64,000 nt of DNA, from the NCBI GenBank assembly GCA_022457065.1, contig JAJGBQ010000004.1, forward strand, positions 3,286,001 to 3,350,000, in the 5' to 3' direction. The notes beneath the pieces are model-generated. The model was not told the DNA's origin, did not search any database, and saw only the letters and a list, made by a program, of their open reading frames with translations. This DNA comes from Curvularia sp. ZM96. Its lineage: Eukaryota; Ascomycota; Dothideomycetes; Pleosporales; Pleosporaceae. Both the position numbers and the translations under genes were made by a program. Below, one piece after another: positions 13,492 through 26,100 of the stretch; the first letter of the stretch is position 1; each line of letters starts with the position of its first letter.

Positions 13492-15230
13492 TTAATATGG
13501 GCTGCCGGTGTGGTCATCGCTGTGTTGGCTTGCATTCTCCAGGACTTCACCGAGAGCAGAGTACGAGTCGTTGTGTGCAGAGTCACTGCGCATGTACGAG
13601 TTGGGGAATGTCGACATGTGGTGTGGTGCACTCATCTGAGGCATTGAAAAACTCTGAGTGACGAGCGGTGAGCTGGAGAAGGAGGGGAAGTGAGCAGTCT
13701 GCGGAGTTGAGCTGTTGCGCTGAGGTGTGAAGTTGCTCAGCTCAATGCGTCGAGGCACACCGTTGGAGAAGGAGCGCATTCTGCCGCCGGAGGACCCAAA
13801 GCCTGGAACTGGTGCGTCTGGAACTGTTAGACAAGGACAGAAAATGTATTGTTGTTGAGGTACTTACAAGAATAACCAATACCGTAGGGCATCATCGAGC
13901 TAGAGTAGGACGACCTTGGGCTATCCTGGTGGCCATGTGGGCTGCTAGTGCTGGTGTGCTCACCCACGCTGGTGTAGCTCATGCTGGTCCTCAGGGGTGA
14001 CTGCAGAGACTCTGCGCGACTTCTTGAGATGCGGTCGGCGTGAAGTGAGAGACGAGGGATGCTGTGGCTTGCAGCGTATGCTGGAGGGTTACTGACGGGC
14101 ATGGAGAAGGGGTTTGATGTCCTGGGGCTCGTATCAAGCGGTGCTGAATGGAAGCCAAAGGGGGATCCCTCGTGTGTCGATACGGGTGAGATGGCTTCTG
14201 TTGCTGACTGTGGGGGTGTGAAGGAGAAGCCGCCAAAGGCAGGGCTGATACCTGTGGGGGACATGTGCGAGTCGAGCGGCCCTCGTCGGAAGGTGTCTAT
14301 GCTCAACGGTCGCATCATGTTGCTCTCTGGGTAGCTTGGGTTGTAAGATGCAGGCGAGGCCAGAGGTGTGCCGAGCCCTTGAGAGTTGGCAAAAGGAGCA
14401 TGCAGGGCCGAAGCCATGTCAAAGTCATCGGGGAGTGCTCGAGACCTCATCATGCGCTCTCGGTCGTCGCTTGTCAAGCGCTTGAGCTTTGCTCGCCTGT
14501 GATGACATTAGAACAAAGATCTTAATACAAGACATCATTGTGTAGCCTACCTGTTCTGGAACCAGACTTGGACCTGGCGAGGGCTAAGACCGGGAATCTC
14601 TCGAGCCAACCGTTCCCTATGGGCTGCATCTGGATGTGCTTGACGGGCAAACTCGCTCATGAGGAAGCGTGTTTGGTTGTGGGTAAGCCTGAATCGCTTC
14701 ATCTTCCGCTTGGCTGCTCGGATCTCTGCAGCAGACATGGGCGGCCTGTCCTCGTCCTTGGTCTCGTCCTCACCGCAGTCCTCTTTGTCGTCAGAGAAGA
14801 GATCATCTTCGTGATCGTGCTCTTGCTCCTCAACCTTGGTCACTGGCATACCATCGTTGGTGGAAGGGGGTGTGAGGCGGGAGATTGGGCTAGCTGGAGC
14901 GGAGCCACCATAAGTCACATTGGGAACGTTGTGCTGCTCGATGCCGTCAAGACCAGCCGATGTGTCATTGCCAGCGTTGATGTGATTCTTGCTGTCGAGG
15001 AGATAGGGGAAGCTCTTGTGTGATCGCATGGAGGGTCGCTTCAGGTCAAAGTTGTGTCCAGAGATGTCGGCCTGAAGCATGGCCATGTCGTTGTCAGAGT
15101 GCGGTGGAGTGTGCTCCAGCGTCCTGATTTCTGACGATTGCCACTCGTTGTCTGGGGCGGTTGTGCTGTAACCAGACATGTGTGGCGAGCTAGGAGGAGA
15201 CAAAGGAATGAGAAAGTTTCCGTCAACCAT
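13492..15230 (-). CDS. homeobox transcription factor
   Basis: DNA-binding regulator acting in the nucleus. Three exons, 15230-14551, 14496-13868 and 13823-13492, give 546 aa. The homeodomain is at about residues 172-232. It ends in the recognition-helix signature WFQNRRAKLKR, and the first intron splits the Arg codon of this motif, a classical homeobox intron site. An acidic segment rich in Asp/Glu (about 135-165) precedes it. The C-terminal 300 residues are Ser/Pro/His-rich and disordered. The homeodomain flanks resemble the conserved ascomycete PAH1/HOX-type homeobox family linked to sporulation and hyphal development; that assignment is from memory of the family, not a search. It stands alone between two long gene-free regions, a setting common for developmental regulators. 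Start MVDGN at 15230 is the only good ATG in frame; an untranslated 5' exon further upstream is possible. Confidence 0.9.
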
Positions 15231-16923
15231 TGGGGCTTTCGGAACAAGTGTTTCGGGTAGGTGAAGGTGTATAGCCAGGAGGTCCTTTTGTATTCGTTAG
15301 CTCAGAGACAAGCACACAGGACGCCACTGCTTACCTGGATACCTTTGTTCCTAGGTGGTTTGGCAGCGGACTGTGTCGCTTAGACTCTCTGGGAGCAAGT
15401 GTAGACGGTGAGTAGTCTACAAAGAGTAATGATCCGATGGTCCTTGTGATACTTGGTCGATCGGTGGCCCTGTCCTGGTGTGCGGGGTTGGTTGCGGGTG
15501 ATCAGCGAGAGGGTGAAGCGTTGTCGCAATGTCGTTGTGCCGATCCAGCGGAGGGTGTAAGCTCTCAACGGCGGCGGTTGATTTTGCAGGTTTCTCCCCA
15601 GAAGTGATTTGTTGGAGATATGTTGTGCAAGAATGAGGCGCGGAGTTTGGGAGCAACCTGGGGCTTGAAACAGAAAAAGCTACCGAAGAAGGGCGACGGT
15701 AGTGGATGTAGTAAAAGGATGGACACCGAGCCCAGAACGGCTTGGTAGTTTTGGGATGGATGGGGGAAGGTGGATGAGCGGGGGAAGGATTGCTTCTATA
15801 CTAGTAGAAGTGAAGGCGTTTGGATCCCGCGGCTCAACGATGGGGTAGGGGCCCTTTGTGTAAAAAGAGAGCCAGGAACAGTCGGAGGCTATATCAGCAA
15901 CGGGGCCTAGGCAAGGCAGGGAGGGGGGATCAGATCAGTCGAACCCAAAAGGCTTGACGGGCCCTAATGTCGACGATCCGGATAAAATCGAAGGATGAGG
16001 AAGGGCAGTTGACCGGGGGGGTCTGGGATGCATGGACAGTGGTCCTTCTTAGGGAAACAAGATATCCTCCTACGAGGGCAGCTTGTTACACGACGAGAAG
16101 CGTGACTAACGTCGGTCGAGGGCCTAGCAGACCCCAAGGGCACCAGGGCACAGGGATGCGGTAGGTCGGGACGTGGGCCCTGGTAGAGGAGAGACGGGGC
16201 GGGAACGAGCGAATGGCATGCCTGTCGAGCGTGAACATGGTGGGCTGGTGGTGCATGCGAGCATGCATAGACCATGGCCCGTGTAGAAAAATGGCCGACG
16301 AGCCAGGAGGGATGCGTGGCGTCAAGCAGCAGATGGTCGAGGCAGGTGGCGGCGCCATTATTGGCCAAATCCGATGCGGGAGGTCCAAGGAACCCGCCGT
16401 AAGAGGCGACAGGGATGCGACAGGGCTCGGCAACGCTTGCACGGCTTGTTGCGGGGTGTCGTAGGCTAGTCAATGCCGCCCTAGCGTGCGTAGCTGGTGT
16501 GGCAGCGGGCGTGGTGGTGGTGATGGTTGCTTGGTGGTGGTGGTGAGGGTGGGTAGTGTCGTGGTCGTGGTCGGACCTGGTGGGCGCGGCGGCAGGGCGG
16601 CCGTGGTGCCAGACTCGTGCTTCCCTCATGCCGGGACGAGTCTGCCCTCACACACATACACACAGACGACACGATGCCACACGCACACACACGCCCGCCG
16701 TCCGCACCATCATACCGACGCCGTCATGCTCGGGCGGCCGCCGTGCCAGGGCGCCGCGCCCCTCACCCGCCTCTTTCGTTCCGGCCGGTGGCTTTGCAGA
16801 GGGCGTCATGGTGGCAGCTGTCAAGTGTCCCACTGCGCGGTCGGCAAATTGCGTGTGCGTCAGGAACGCGCTGCATCAGCCTTGCCTTGTCTTCCCTTGG
16901 ATGTGGTGGAGGGAGCCGCCTGT

Positions 16924-16940
16924 CGCGCGCGCGCGCGCGC
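16924..16940. repeat. CG dinucleotide run, (CG)8
   Basis: Seventeen nucleotides of strictly alternating C and G, a sequence type able to form Z-DNA and prone to slippage. It sits in non-coding DNA. Confidence 0.85.
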
Positions 16941-17686
16941 CCAGCTGCAGCGATGCAACGATGCATAAACAACAAAGCGCCCGTCGTCGTCGTCTTCAGC
17001 CGAGCGGCCGGGGGACCAGGCTCTAGCCACATGTGTGAGGTGGTGCTGCCCACCTGCTCGATGCAGGGTGGTAGGTACATAGGCCCAGCGCGTAGCAGCA
17101 GCAGGCGGCCGTGGATGAGGGGCACGCTGCTGTTCGGCTGGCAGCAGCAGAAGCAAGGCGGCGGACTGGCTGGACGACCTACCTGGACTGGCCAGTGATC
17201 TAACGGCCAAAAGCTCGGCCCGCGCCGGGAAAATGCTGAAGAAAAAGACGCCTGTCCTGTTTCTCGAAGCCGGTTCTCGCTGTAGTGCGACGCGTGTGAC
17301 GCTGGTAGGCTGTCGGTACTTTTGTTGTGACAGCGGCCTAATAGCAGCCCGTCGAGCACAAGAGTCGCCGTCGCTGTCGCCGTCGCCGTCTACCGCCGTC
17401 GTGGCAGCCGCGGTGAAACGCCTCGTCGCAGTGCCGGCGAGGGCGCCATGAGGCTGCCTGTCTGTGACGATGGCCATGTCGTCGTGCGCCCTCTGCAGGG
17501 AAAAACGCGCGATGCGCAAGCCACCCATGCCTGCGCCGTTCCGTGCTGATCGACATTGTCCGTGTTCAAAGCAGATGAACGTCTAGCCGATGCGGCGGCG
17601 GCCACCCACACCTACCGGCGCCGTACCAGACCAGACCACACCTTACCACACCACGCATGCCATACCATACCCTACGCACTCTCGCT

Positions 17687-17715
17687 CCATCCGTCCACCC
17701 ATCCATCCATCCACC
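17687..17715. repeat. CCAT microsatellite
   Basis: Run of CCAT units with one CCGT variant, in the gene-poor region upstream of the homeobox gene. Confidence 0.75.
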
Positions 17716-17873
17716 GTCTTCTCCACTCTCCAGGCGCTCCCGCCCTCGCCCAATCACACCCGCCCGCCGCCTCGCGCGGTCGCTCTCCCCAGCCGGGCCC
17801 GCTGCTTGTTGTTTTTTCCCGCGCGTTGAAGCACCTAGGTAACCACCAGCGTTTGGGTCGTTTGGCACGTTTC

Positions 17874-17909
17874 TGGTGGGCTGGTGGGCTGGTGGGCTGG
17901 CGGGCTGGC
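17874..17909. repeat. 8-nt minisatellite GGTGGGCT
   Basis: About four tandem copies of GGTGGGCT, the last with one substitution (GGCGGGCT). Confidence 0.8.
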
Positions 17910-19228
17910 CTACGCAATCCACCGGTGCCGAACACGGCGTTACCGTCCCAGTTCCAAAACACTGCCAAGACTGCCCGGCGGGCGGGTGAGGGCGGGCTTC
18001 GAAATGACAGGAGCAACAACACACAGGGGACCTCAGCGAAACCACGCCCATATCTTCCACCGGACCGCTCAGCAAAGGCTTCTCGCTGTAGGTTTGATGA
18101 GCGCATGGTTACCCTGGGTCGTCCTCGGCAGGACATGCTAGTCGTCGCTCGTCATGCTTCCTCTCTGGCTCGCGCCAGATTTGCCTGCTGCCACACACGC
18201 CATCTGCGAGGTACACACACTTGCCCATCCCACTTGACTGACTACTTCCCTTCTGCAAATCTGGTCTGGGCCCGTGTTCCTTGGTTTCCAAGCTGGGCAG
18301 GACAGGGCCATGGTGTCACCCGCGCTACGCTACGCATACGCTACGCAGTTCCGCACATTCAACCTTGACAGCCTCGGACGGCCGCTGAGCGGTAGTGTCA
18401 GGTAGGACAGGTCCCTTCATTTCGGAGGGGGATGATGCGCCATCCTCCCACCGAGGGTGGGTTCTTTGGCGCGGACAACACATACGCTCTCTCACACGCG
18501 CGCACCATCCTCGCCCCCTCCCATGTCCACACTTTTTTCCTTTCTCAATGAGCCTGAAGTCAAGACGGCCCCACCCCGGCAGTCAACGGCAAGGCTGCCT
18601 CTTTCCCATCTCATTTCTGACCCAAGACCTAGAACTTTGCACTGCCATGTCCAATCAAAGCAGACCCAGAGCTGGTCTTGACGTTCCCGTCCCTTACGTC
18701 AAAGCGGTACCAGTACTCGGGACGGGGCACGCTTTTTGCCACGCGCGTTGATATATTGGTCCCCCTCCGTTGAATCTCATCAAACGCGGTCCTTTTCATC
18801 TCCACCGCCCGCCTTGCTTTCCTTGCCTGCGCCCCAATCAGCACCGCTTCTAGCCGCCAAATCGTGGCGCTGGCCTGCACACTGATGGGGTTGGCGACAA
18901 GTTATCCAGGTTACTTTGCTCATCAGCCTGTGCATGTTCGATGATGCTGTCTGTCCGATCATCATTTATCGATACGGCTGACAGTCAAGTGGGCCGGCCA
19001 CAGAGGACGCCTGACTCTCTCGCACCCACCCCATGTTCTCTTCGCTTGTGCTTTGCATGTCATGGAAAATTCCAACTGGGAAAACGGTCAAAGGATGTGA
19101 GAAAGCGCCGCAACGCTTCCCCATACTGCATGTCAACGGAAAAGGAAAGGCTCGTCGACCATCAAATATTGCATACCTAACGCGTCAACGGGCCATTTTG
19201 GCTTGCCCCTGCCCACTACTAGCTAGTA

Positions 19229-21471
19229 CTACGCTGCTGAATCTGCAGTCACTTGACTGTGTTCGCCGGCCCGCAGCTCCTCGACGCTCTGATGCTCGCC
19301 CTGCGGAACCGACCCCTGCTCTTCCGAACTAGAACTGGTGGGTGGTGCAACCTCAGGGCCCGTGGCCTCGTTCGAAGCCCTCGCCGGCTGAAGAGCGTCG
19401 AGCCCTTTGCCATGCTCAACCTTGTCAAACGAGCTGAGCTGCGTCTTAGACGCTAGACGGAGCCCTCGCCAGACGTGACTTGATTTCTTCTCCTCCAATT
19501 GCTGTTTTTCCTCGTCTGCATCTGCCATGTCCATGTCCAGGTCTGTCATTTGCACTTTTTTGGCATACGTCTCTGCGTCTGGCACACTGAACCTGAATCA
19601 AAGGGTAAGAAGCTTGAATGGGCTTATTTACCGCATCAAGGAAGAGCACGTACCTGTTCCTTTGCCGCAGCTGAGACAGCCCCTTTTCAGCGTCATTGTT
19701 GTAGAGAAAGTCAAATGTGCTAGGCACACCCATAGGCCTCGGAGCCTTCTTGCTCACTACCGCCTTCTGCGCCCCAGACTTGGCTTGCTGAAAGTCTGTG
19801 GTGGGGACCCTATCTCGGGTGAATGGCTGGCAGTTCTCCATCTTCCACCTTACCCAATTCTTGTCGCGCGAGAGTACCGTATCCACCATCCGGTAGTAGA
19901 ATTTGCCATCCGGTCCCTCCTGCAGGTAATTTGCAATAGCGTTTTTGATGCCCAATGCCCACTCGGTCTGTGCTCTGGGGTCAGCAGGGTCTATGATAGC
20001 CATAGACGCAGTGGCGAGAATGGGTGCGTGACTGGGTCTGCGAGGCAGTGCAGTGCCGGACAAGACTTACCTGTTCGGTACCAAGGGTGAAATTGTATTG
20101 CATCGCCTTCTGTGCATTCTGATAGAACGGCTTACTCTTGGAGCTTTCGGTTAGGGTAAGGAGGAAGTCAATCAGGATCAGTGCTTGGACCAGGATATGA
20201 CGTTGGAAGGCGAGGTCGCTGAGCTGGAAATTGTTCAGTCATAGCGCAGTATTGGCAGTGGCAATGTTACGTACCTCGAGTCTGAAAAGATCGCGGCTAG
20301 TGAGATATTTTGGGTTGAAGGAATTCGCAAATGTGTCGTAGTCATCCCCTTCTCCCGACTGTTGTCCCTTTTTGCGCTCAGAGTCGCCAGCTTGGATCAC
20401 TTTGGGAACCTCTTTGAATTTGGCTAGGGTTGCTTCGAGACCCTGTTGAAACTGCTTGAAGTTGTCTGCTTCGAACAGTCTGGGCGGGTTCGAGAACGAA
20501 TGTTGAAGGGACCAGAACACTGGATAGAGTGTATCGACATCAAGAGTGGTAGGCTTTCCGTCCCTGACTCTGTCAATGTCCCCGGCTTGCGGCGTCTTTG
20601 CTGCTTCTGATCTGGATTCATCTCTGACAGTCCCAGAAATAGTTTCATCGGCGTCAATCTGCATTGAATCATCGTCTGTGTGTGAATCCTTCAGAAAATC
20701 CTCAAAAGTGGTAACGTTCTCGACGTGGAAATTTCCCCGTAAATTGACCGAGCTTTTGTCGCCCAAGGGAAAGCTCTGAAACATGAAGATGTAGACGCGC
20801 CCACAAAACACCGGGTCTTCGGCACGTGAAAGTCGCCGCAAGAGCTCGTTGCATAGCCTCAATATGACGAGGTCCTTGTTCTTGGAATTGATCTAGAAGG
20901 CGGTGAGTGGGACAACGACCAAGGCCGGTGAAATCAACATACTGCGATGATGGTTTCTCTCCTTGACTCGAGAAAGTTAAATACCACCCGGCATCCTGAG
21001 ATGGACTGGCTGTCCAGAAGCTCTTCGATGAGCAGGAGGACAAGTTGAGGAGAGCATAAGTCTGCAGGCTGTTAGTTGCAGGCTGGCAAGGGAGATGGAC
21101 TCGGGGGATACCTCGGTCGCCGCAGTACTGTAGAATATCGAGCAGGTTCCAAATGGTAACAAAGGCGGGCTCTTCAATCCGAGTGGATCCCTGGACAGGT
21201 AAGCAGCTATCATGGGGGCAACAACAACAAGATGGCAGTGACTGACAAGATTGGCATAGAAAACGCTCTTTGCTGCGCTCTCGACTGCAAGCGACCGCAC
21301 TTCCTTTCCGCCTTCGATTTCACCCAAAAGTGGCTCACCCTCTGGCACAAGCTCTGAGACCTGTAGCGGAGGATCGATAGAAGAAACAGGTTTCACAACA
21401 CGTGCGCGGCGCAATAGATAGTCGATTCTCGGTGCTACCGCATCTGCGGGCAGGACACCAGGCACGGCCAT
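19229..21471 (-). CDS. THO complex subunit 1 (Hpr1/THOC1)
   Basis: Subunit of the nuclear THO/TREX complex, which couples transcription to mRNP assembly and export and limits R-loops. Seven exons, 21471-21247, 21190-21112, 21061-20943, 20892-20275, 20223-20071, 19967-19654 and 19592-19229, give 623 aa. Family landmarks are in order: a helical block with NKDLVILRLCNELLRRLSR, then CGRVYIFMFQSFPL, then DPVFWSLQ-type and FKQF segments, and the signature KFYYRMVDTVLSRDKNWVRW. The C terminus has an acidic repeat and the WRGLRLASKTQLSSFDK helix. The exon 5-6 join uses the acceptor at 19968, giving ..GTEQ/TEWALG..; nearby AG sites break the frame. The ATG at 21471 is the first in frame. The gene is divergent from csm3, with 354 bp between the two starts. 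Confidence 0.9.
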
Positions 21472-21825
21472 TGAAGGAGGATATTTGTCGCGTCCTGGTT
21501 TCAATTGCGGTCTGGAACAAAAAATGGTGCGGGTATGGCTGCGCCGCAGGGGAGAAGAGGTGATACGGTAGCCTTATGAACAGGTTCGCAGGTGCAAAAA
21601 ACTAAGCAAGCGGGAAGGATTTTGTATGTCAAGTTCAAGTCACAAAGAGTGAAGTAGTGCATGCAGGTGTTGAATGGCCAGACAAAGGTGCGCCACAGCT
21701 ACTCAAAGCTTAGCGTCATGGGTCCGTGCGTGTGGCTGAACGCGTCGAGCGCGTCGCGTTCCACCCATTTATGCCATTGTGATTGAACCATTGCTCTGTG
21801 AACAAATATTGCCCATAATCGCATA
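21472..21825. promoter_or_regulatory. shared divergent promoter THOC1 / csm3
   Basis: The 354-bp gap between two opposite-facing ATGs must hold both core promoters and leaders. It contains an ACGCGT element at 21740-21745, described separately. Confidence 0.6.
21740..21745 (+). promoter_or_regulatory. MCB-like element ACGCGT upstream of csm3
   Basis: ACGCGT, the core site of the G1/S factor MBF in ascomycetes, lies about 81-86 bp upstream of the csm3 ATG in a run of CGCGTCG-like sequence. One six-base match occurs by chance every few kilobases, so on its own it is weak. Its weight comes from the double site at the tof1 gene. Confidence 0.45.
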
Positions 21826-22672
21826 ATGGCTCCAGCAAGCCCACAAACACACAACGACGACTTCGATGACGACCTTGATGATATCCTCAGAGATGTCGTC
21901 GAGCCTGAAAACGTGGTTCCATCAACTGAGCCACCTACGCAGCCAGAGCCCTGGAGAAAGAACAGAAACCAGGGCGCCGATGCCGACCTAGGCGTCGACG
22001 AAGAGATTGTCATCACCAAGAAGCGCCAACCTGCGCCAAAATTAGACGACCAGCGACTGCTATCTGACCCTGGTATTCCTCGGCTTCGCAAGATTGCAAA
22101 AGACCGCCTGCGCTTCAAGGGAAAGGGACACGAGGTATGCGCCAGAGAGCCTACATTCACGATCCACAGTCCTGACCAGTTCACAGTATGGAGACATTGC
22201 CCGTATGCTAAACATGTATCAACTTTGGCTCGACGACCTGTACCCTCGAGCCAAATTTGCAGATGCACTAGCCATTGTGGAGAAAGTTGGACACACCAAA
22301 CGCATGCAGATTATGCGGAAAGACTGGATCGACGAAGGCAAGCCACGGCGCGTTACGGAACCTGACAGTGAAGAGGACGAAACGGCTGCACAAGAACCTG
22401 CTGTGCAGCAGAGCATAGAAAAAATGGATGGCGTACAAAGCGGGATGGAGAACAGTTCCGCACAGCAAAGTGACATAGGAAACCCAGATGCGGCAGGACA
22501 TATGGCAGATGAAGAACCCGACGAAGACGAGCTCGATGCTCTACTGGCACAAAGTGAACAACCTACTACAACACTCAAACAGACGCTACCTACACGGCCA
22601 GTGCCCACTCAAGACGACCCCTTTGCAGACGAGATGGAAGCCATGGCGGACATGGATGACATGTGGGATTGA
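21826..22672 (+). CDS. csm3: fork protection complex subunit Csm3/Swi3 (TIPIN)
   Basis: Partner of Tof1/Swi1 (Timeless) in the complex that travels with the replisome, pauses stalled forks and activates the S-phase checkpoint. Two exons, 21826-22134 and 22187-22672, give 264 aa; the join is ..GKGHE/YGDIARML... The N terminus is acidic (DDFDDDLDDIL). The Swi3/TIPIN domain covers about residues 70-155, with the family pattern L..RYGDIARMLNMYQLWLD, then PRAKFADALAIVEKVGH and R..R..WID. The C-terminal third is acidic and disordered, ending in an Asp/Met-rich tail (DMDDMWD). Length fits the family. A matching tof1 gene lies in the same window at 52.8 kb. Confidence 0.9.
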
Positions 22673-23130
22673 GCAATTGTCCGAAGCGTTTTTATGATGT
22701 GAATTGCATAGCGAGGCGTTCAAGGAATTTTTATGACTTATGATGGAGTCGCACACGTACAGCACTTTTCATGAAATATTATACACGCAATCTGCAACAA
22801 TAGAGTTTCGGCGACTATGATCGAGTGCCCTCGTTGAGCAGCCGTTTTAGGTATGGCTCAACATCACAGATCAAATATTGCAGCGGGCTCGGAGATTTCT
22901 TATCACGGCAATTATGGAGGGCAAGACAAGCGTTGAATGCTTGACAAGATTCTACACTGGTCTGGACCTAAGAGGATGAACGTGTAGTTTTCGTGCTGCA
23001 GTGGGGTACTACCTAGGGCGCCCCGCCTCGTTCCATGCTAGGCTTGGCATTTCAAGCAACGTCATCCATTTTCTCAAACACACCACAAACAAGAGGCGCC
23101 CCCGACCACGTTCGCTCTCGACTCGCGAAC
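22673..23130. other. intergenic csm3-SKI2
   Basis: Both flanking genes point right, so this holds the csm3 3' end and the SKI2 promoter and leader. An in-frame ATG at 23035 could extend SKI2 by 32 residues. Nothing else is seen. Confidence 0.5.
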
Positions 23131-26100
23131 ATGGAGGCCTTGTCTGGGCAACTGGAAGAGCTGCGGCTGAACAGCAGTAAGCTTGACGAAGATGCCGGCT
23201 GGATAGACTCATTAGCCGGCAAACAACAACCATCCAAGCGCCAACGGAAAACCAAAGAGGTCATCAAAAAAGAGCTTGAGCAAGAATTCCTGACACCCTC
23301 GAGGTCTTTCAATGCACAATGGCTCAATCAGCTTCAGCAGCGCTGGGATGCCCCTACCAACTATCGCAGTCTGTTTCAAATCGCACCAACTCAAACCCGG
23401 ACCATTATTCGCTTTACGCGCGAGGGCCTGGAGGGTCGAGTCACAGGGTACAAGGAGGTTACTGTGCCTGCCAACTCTGCGACCGCTAAAAATTCTACCT
23501 CGCTCCTCAGAAAGCCCGCTAACAGAGCGGAATTCGTTCGTGGTGCCGCCGGCTTTTTTCCCTTCGCACCCGGTGGCTTGGAAGGCGTTGAGGCGATCGC
23601 GGCGATTGAAGACGAGGCAATTCAGCAACAAGAAAACGCCACCAGGAAGAAGGCTGGAGGCCTCGACCGGGTGATCAACTTCAGCACTGAAGGTGGTCTC
23701 CTTGAAGTTCCTCCAGGGTTCACACGTGGCCTAGACTTGCAGAAGAAACCCGCTGCGGATACCAGCATCGCGAAAGAGGTCGAGGACACTCTGGGAGAGG
23801 CACCTGCTCCCACAGATGAAACAAGAGCTGACGACGAGGATGACGTCGACAACACTGGCGCGAACGGCATTGACGTGCCCGATGACAGTCAGACCCCTGG
23901 AGAGGAAGAGATTGATGCCCTCTTGCCAGTAGAGTTTCCCGCACTAGCTCCCCATGGTCCCCTCTCTATGGGCACCGGACGGAAAGGCGGGCGAGAGTGG
24001 GCCCACATGGTTGACATCAACCGCGACATCACCAATTTTCGTGAGCTTGTGCCCGAAATGGCGCGCGAGTATCCTTTTGAACTGGATACCTTCCAGAAAG
24101 AGGCAGTCTATCATCTCGAGAATGGTGATTCGGTCTTTGTGGCTGCACACACCTCCGCCGGCAAGACGGTGGTTGCAGAATATGCCATTGCACTCGCTGC
24201 CAAGCACATGACAAAAGCCATCTACACATCTCCTATCAAGGCCCTTAGTAACCAAAAGTTCCGCGACTTCCGCCAAACTTTTGACGATGTCGGCATTTTG
24301 ACTGGAGATGTGCAAATCAAGCCAGAAGCCAGCTGTCTCATCATGACAACTGAAATTCTCAGAAGCATGCTGTATCGTGGAGCTGATTTGATAAGAGACG
24401 TGGAATTTGTCATTTTCGACGAAGTGCACTACGTTAACGATTTGGAACGCGGTGTGGTATGGGAAGAGGTCATCATCATGCTTCCAGAGCATGTAACACT
24501 CATCCTCTTATCAGCCACTGTTCCGAATACCTATGAGTTTGCCTCTTGGGTAGGCCGCACAAAGAAGAAGGACATTTACGTTATATCTACGCCTAAGCGG
24601 CCCATTCCCCTGGAGCACTATCTCTGGGCTGGGAAAGACATTCACAAGATTGTCACAGCAGACAAGAAGTTTCTCGATAACGGCTGGAAAGACGCAAATG
24701 ACATCCTTTCTGGGAAGGATAAGGTCAAGGCATCGACTACTGAGGCCCAGGCTGGTAGAGGCGGTGGTGGGCGTGGAGGCCCGCCTGCTAGGGGAGGCCA
24801 GAATCAACGGGGAAGAGGACAGCAAGGAGGCGGCCGAGGTGGAAATTCGCGTGGTGGGGGTCCACCCGCAGCCAGAGGCCGTGGAAATATTGCTAGGACA
24901 GGCCGAGGTGGAGGCCGCACAACAGCTGCACAGGATCGCAACATATGGGTGCATCTCATTCAACATCTTCGAAACAAAGATCTGTTGCCGGCCTGTATAT
25001 TCGTGTTCTCGAAGAAGCGCTGCGAAGAGAACGCAGAAGCACTCTCGAACATTGATTATTGCACTGCCGCGGAAAAGAGTGCCATTCATATGACTATCGA
25101 AAAGTCACTGGCTAGGTTGAGCCGAGAAGACCGCGAACTCCCACAAATCAAGCGACTGAGGGAACTGCTCGGACGTGGTATCGCAGTTCATCACGGTGGC
25201 ATGTTGCCAATTGTCAAGGAGGTTGTAGAAATTCTCTTCGCCAAAACGCTTGTCAAAGTCCTCTTTGCAACCGAGACGTTTGCCATGGGCTTGAACCTGC
25301 CTACCAGAACAGTGGTTTTTTCTGGATTCCGAAAACACGATGGCCGGGAATTCCGCGACTTACTTCCCGGTGAATACACGCAGATGGCCGGTCGTGCAGG
25401 ACGTCGAGGTCTCGACACTGTTGGCACTGTCATCATTTGCGCGCCAGGCGCCGACGAAGCACCACCAGCAGCAAGACTACGACAAATGATGCTTGGCGAA
25501 CCAACCAAACTTAGGTCACAATTCCGTCTCACATACAACATGATGTTGAATCTCCTACGTGTAGAGGCTTTGAAGATTGAGGAGATGATCAAACGAAGCT
25601 TCAGTGAGAATGCCACTCAGGCACTCCTACCAGAACACCAAGGCAAAGTCAAACTCTCAGAAGCCGAATTGGAGAAGATCAAGCGTGAACCTTGTGACAT
25701 CTGCGATATTGATCTGGAGGCTTGCCACCAGTCATGCGAAGACTACAAGAGACTAACCAACGAGATGCATTTGAGTCTTCTCATTAATCCTGTCGGCCGA
25801 AGAGTCTTCAGCAAGAATCGACTAATCGTTTATAAGAAGGTACTTCTTTCCACCCCAGCACTCGAATTTGAATTCGACCTAACCTGCGGCCACTAGGACA
25901 ACAAACGCACAGCAGGCATGCTCATGCAGGATGGTACGAGCCGAGGCAACGAGCCTACGGTCAAGGTCCTCGAGGTCGCGCAACACCAAGACCGTAGGCC
26001 CGATGACTTGCTCCCATATCTTGGCCCTTTTGCGCAGTTGTTCCGAAAGCTGCCGAACAAACCCGGAGATCTAATATTGAAGACGGCCTTTGTCCCCTTG

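Larger units (their letters stand above)
15231..19228. other. 4-kb gene-poor region upstream of the homeobox gene
   Basis: No gene is identified. Open frames on both strands are repetitive (His/Pro/Arg/Ser-rich) and overlap each other. The segment from about 15250 to 15800 probably contains the homeobox promoter and leader, the rest intergenic DNA with GC-rich simple repeats. Confidence 0.5.
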
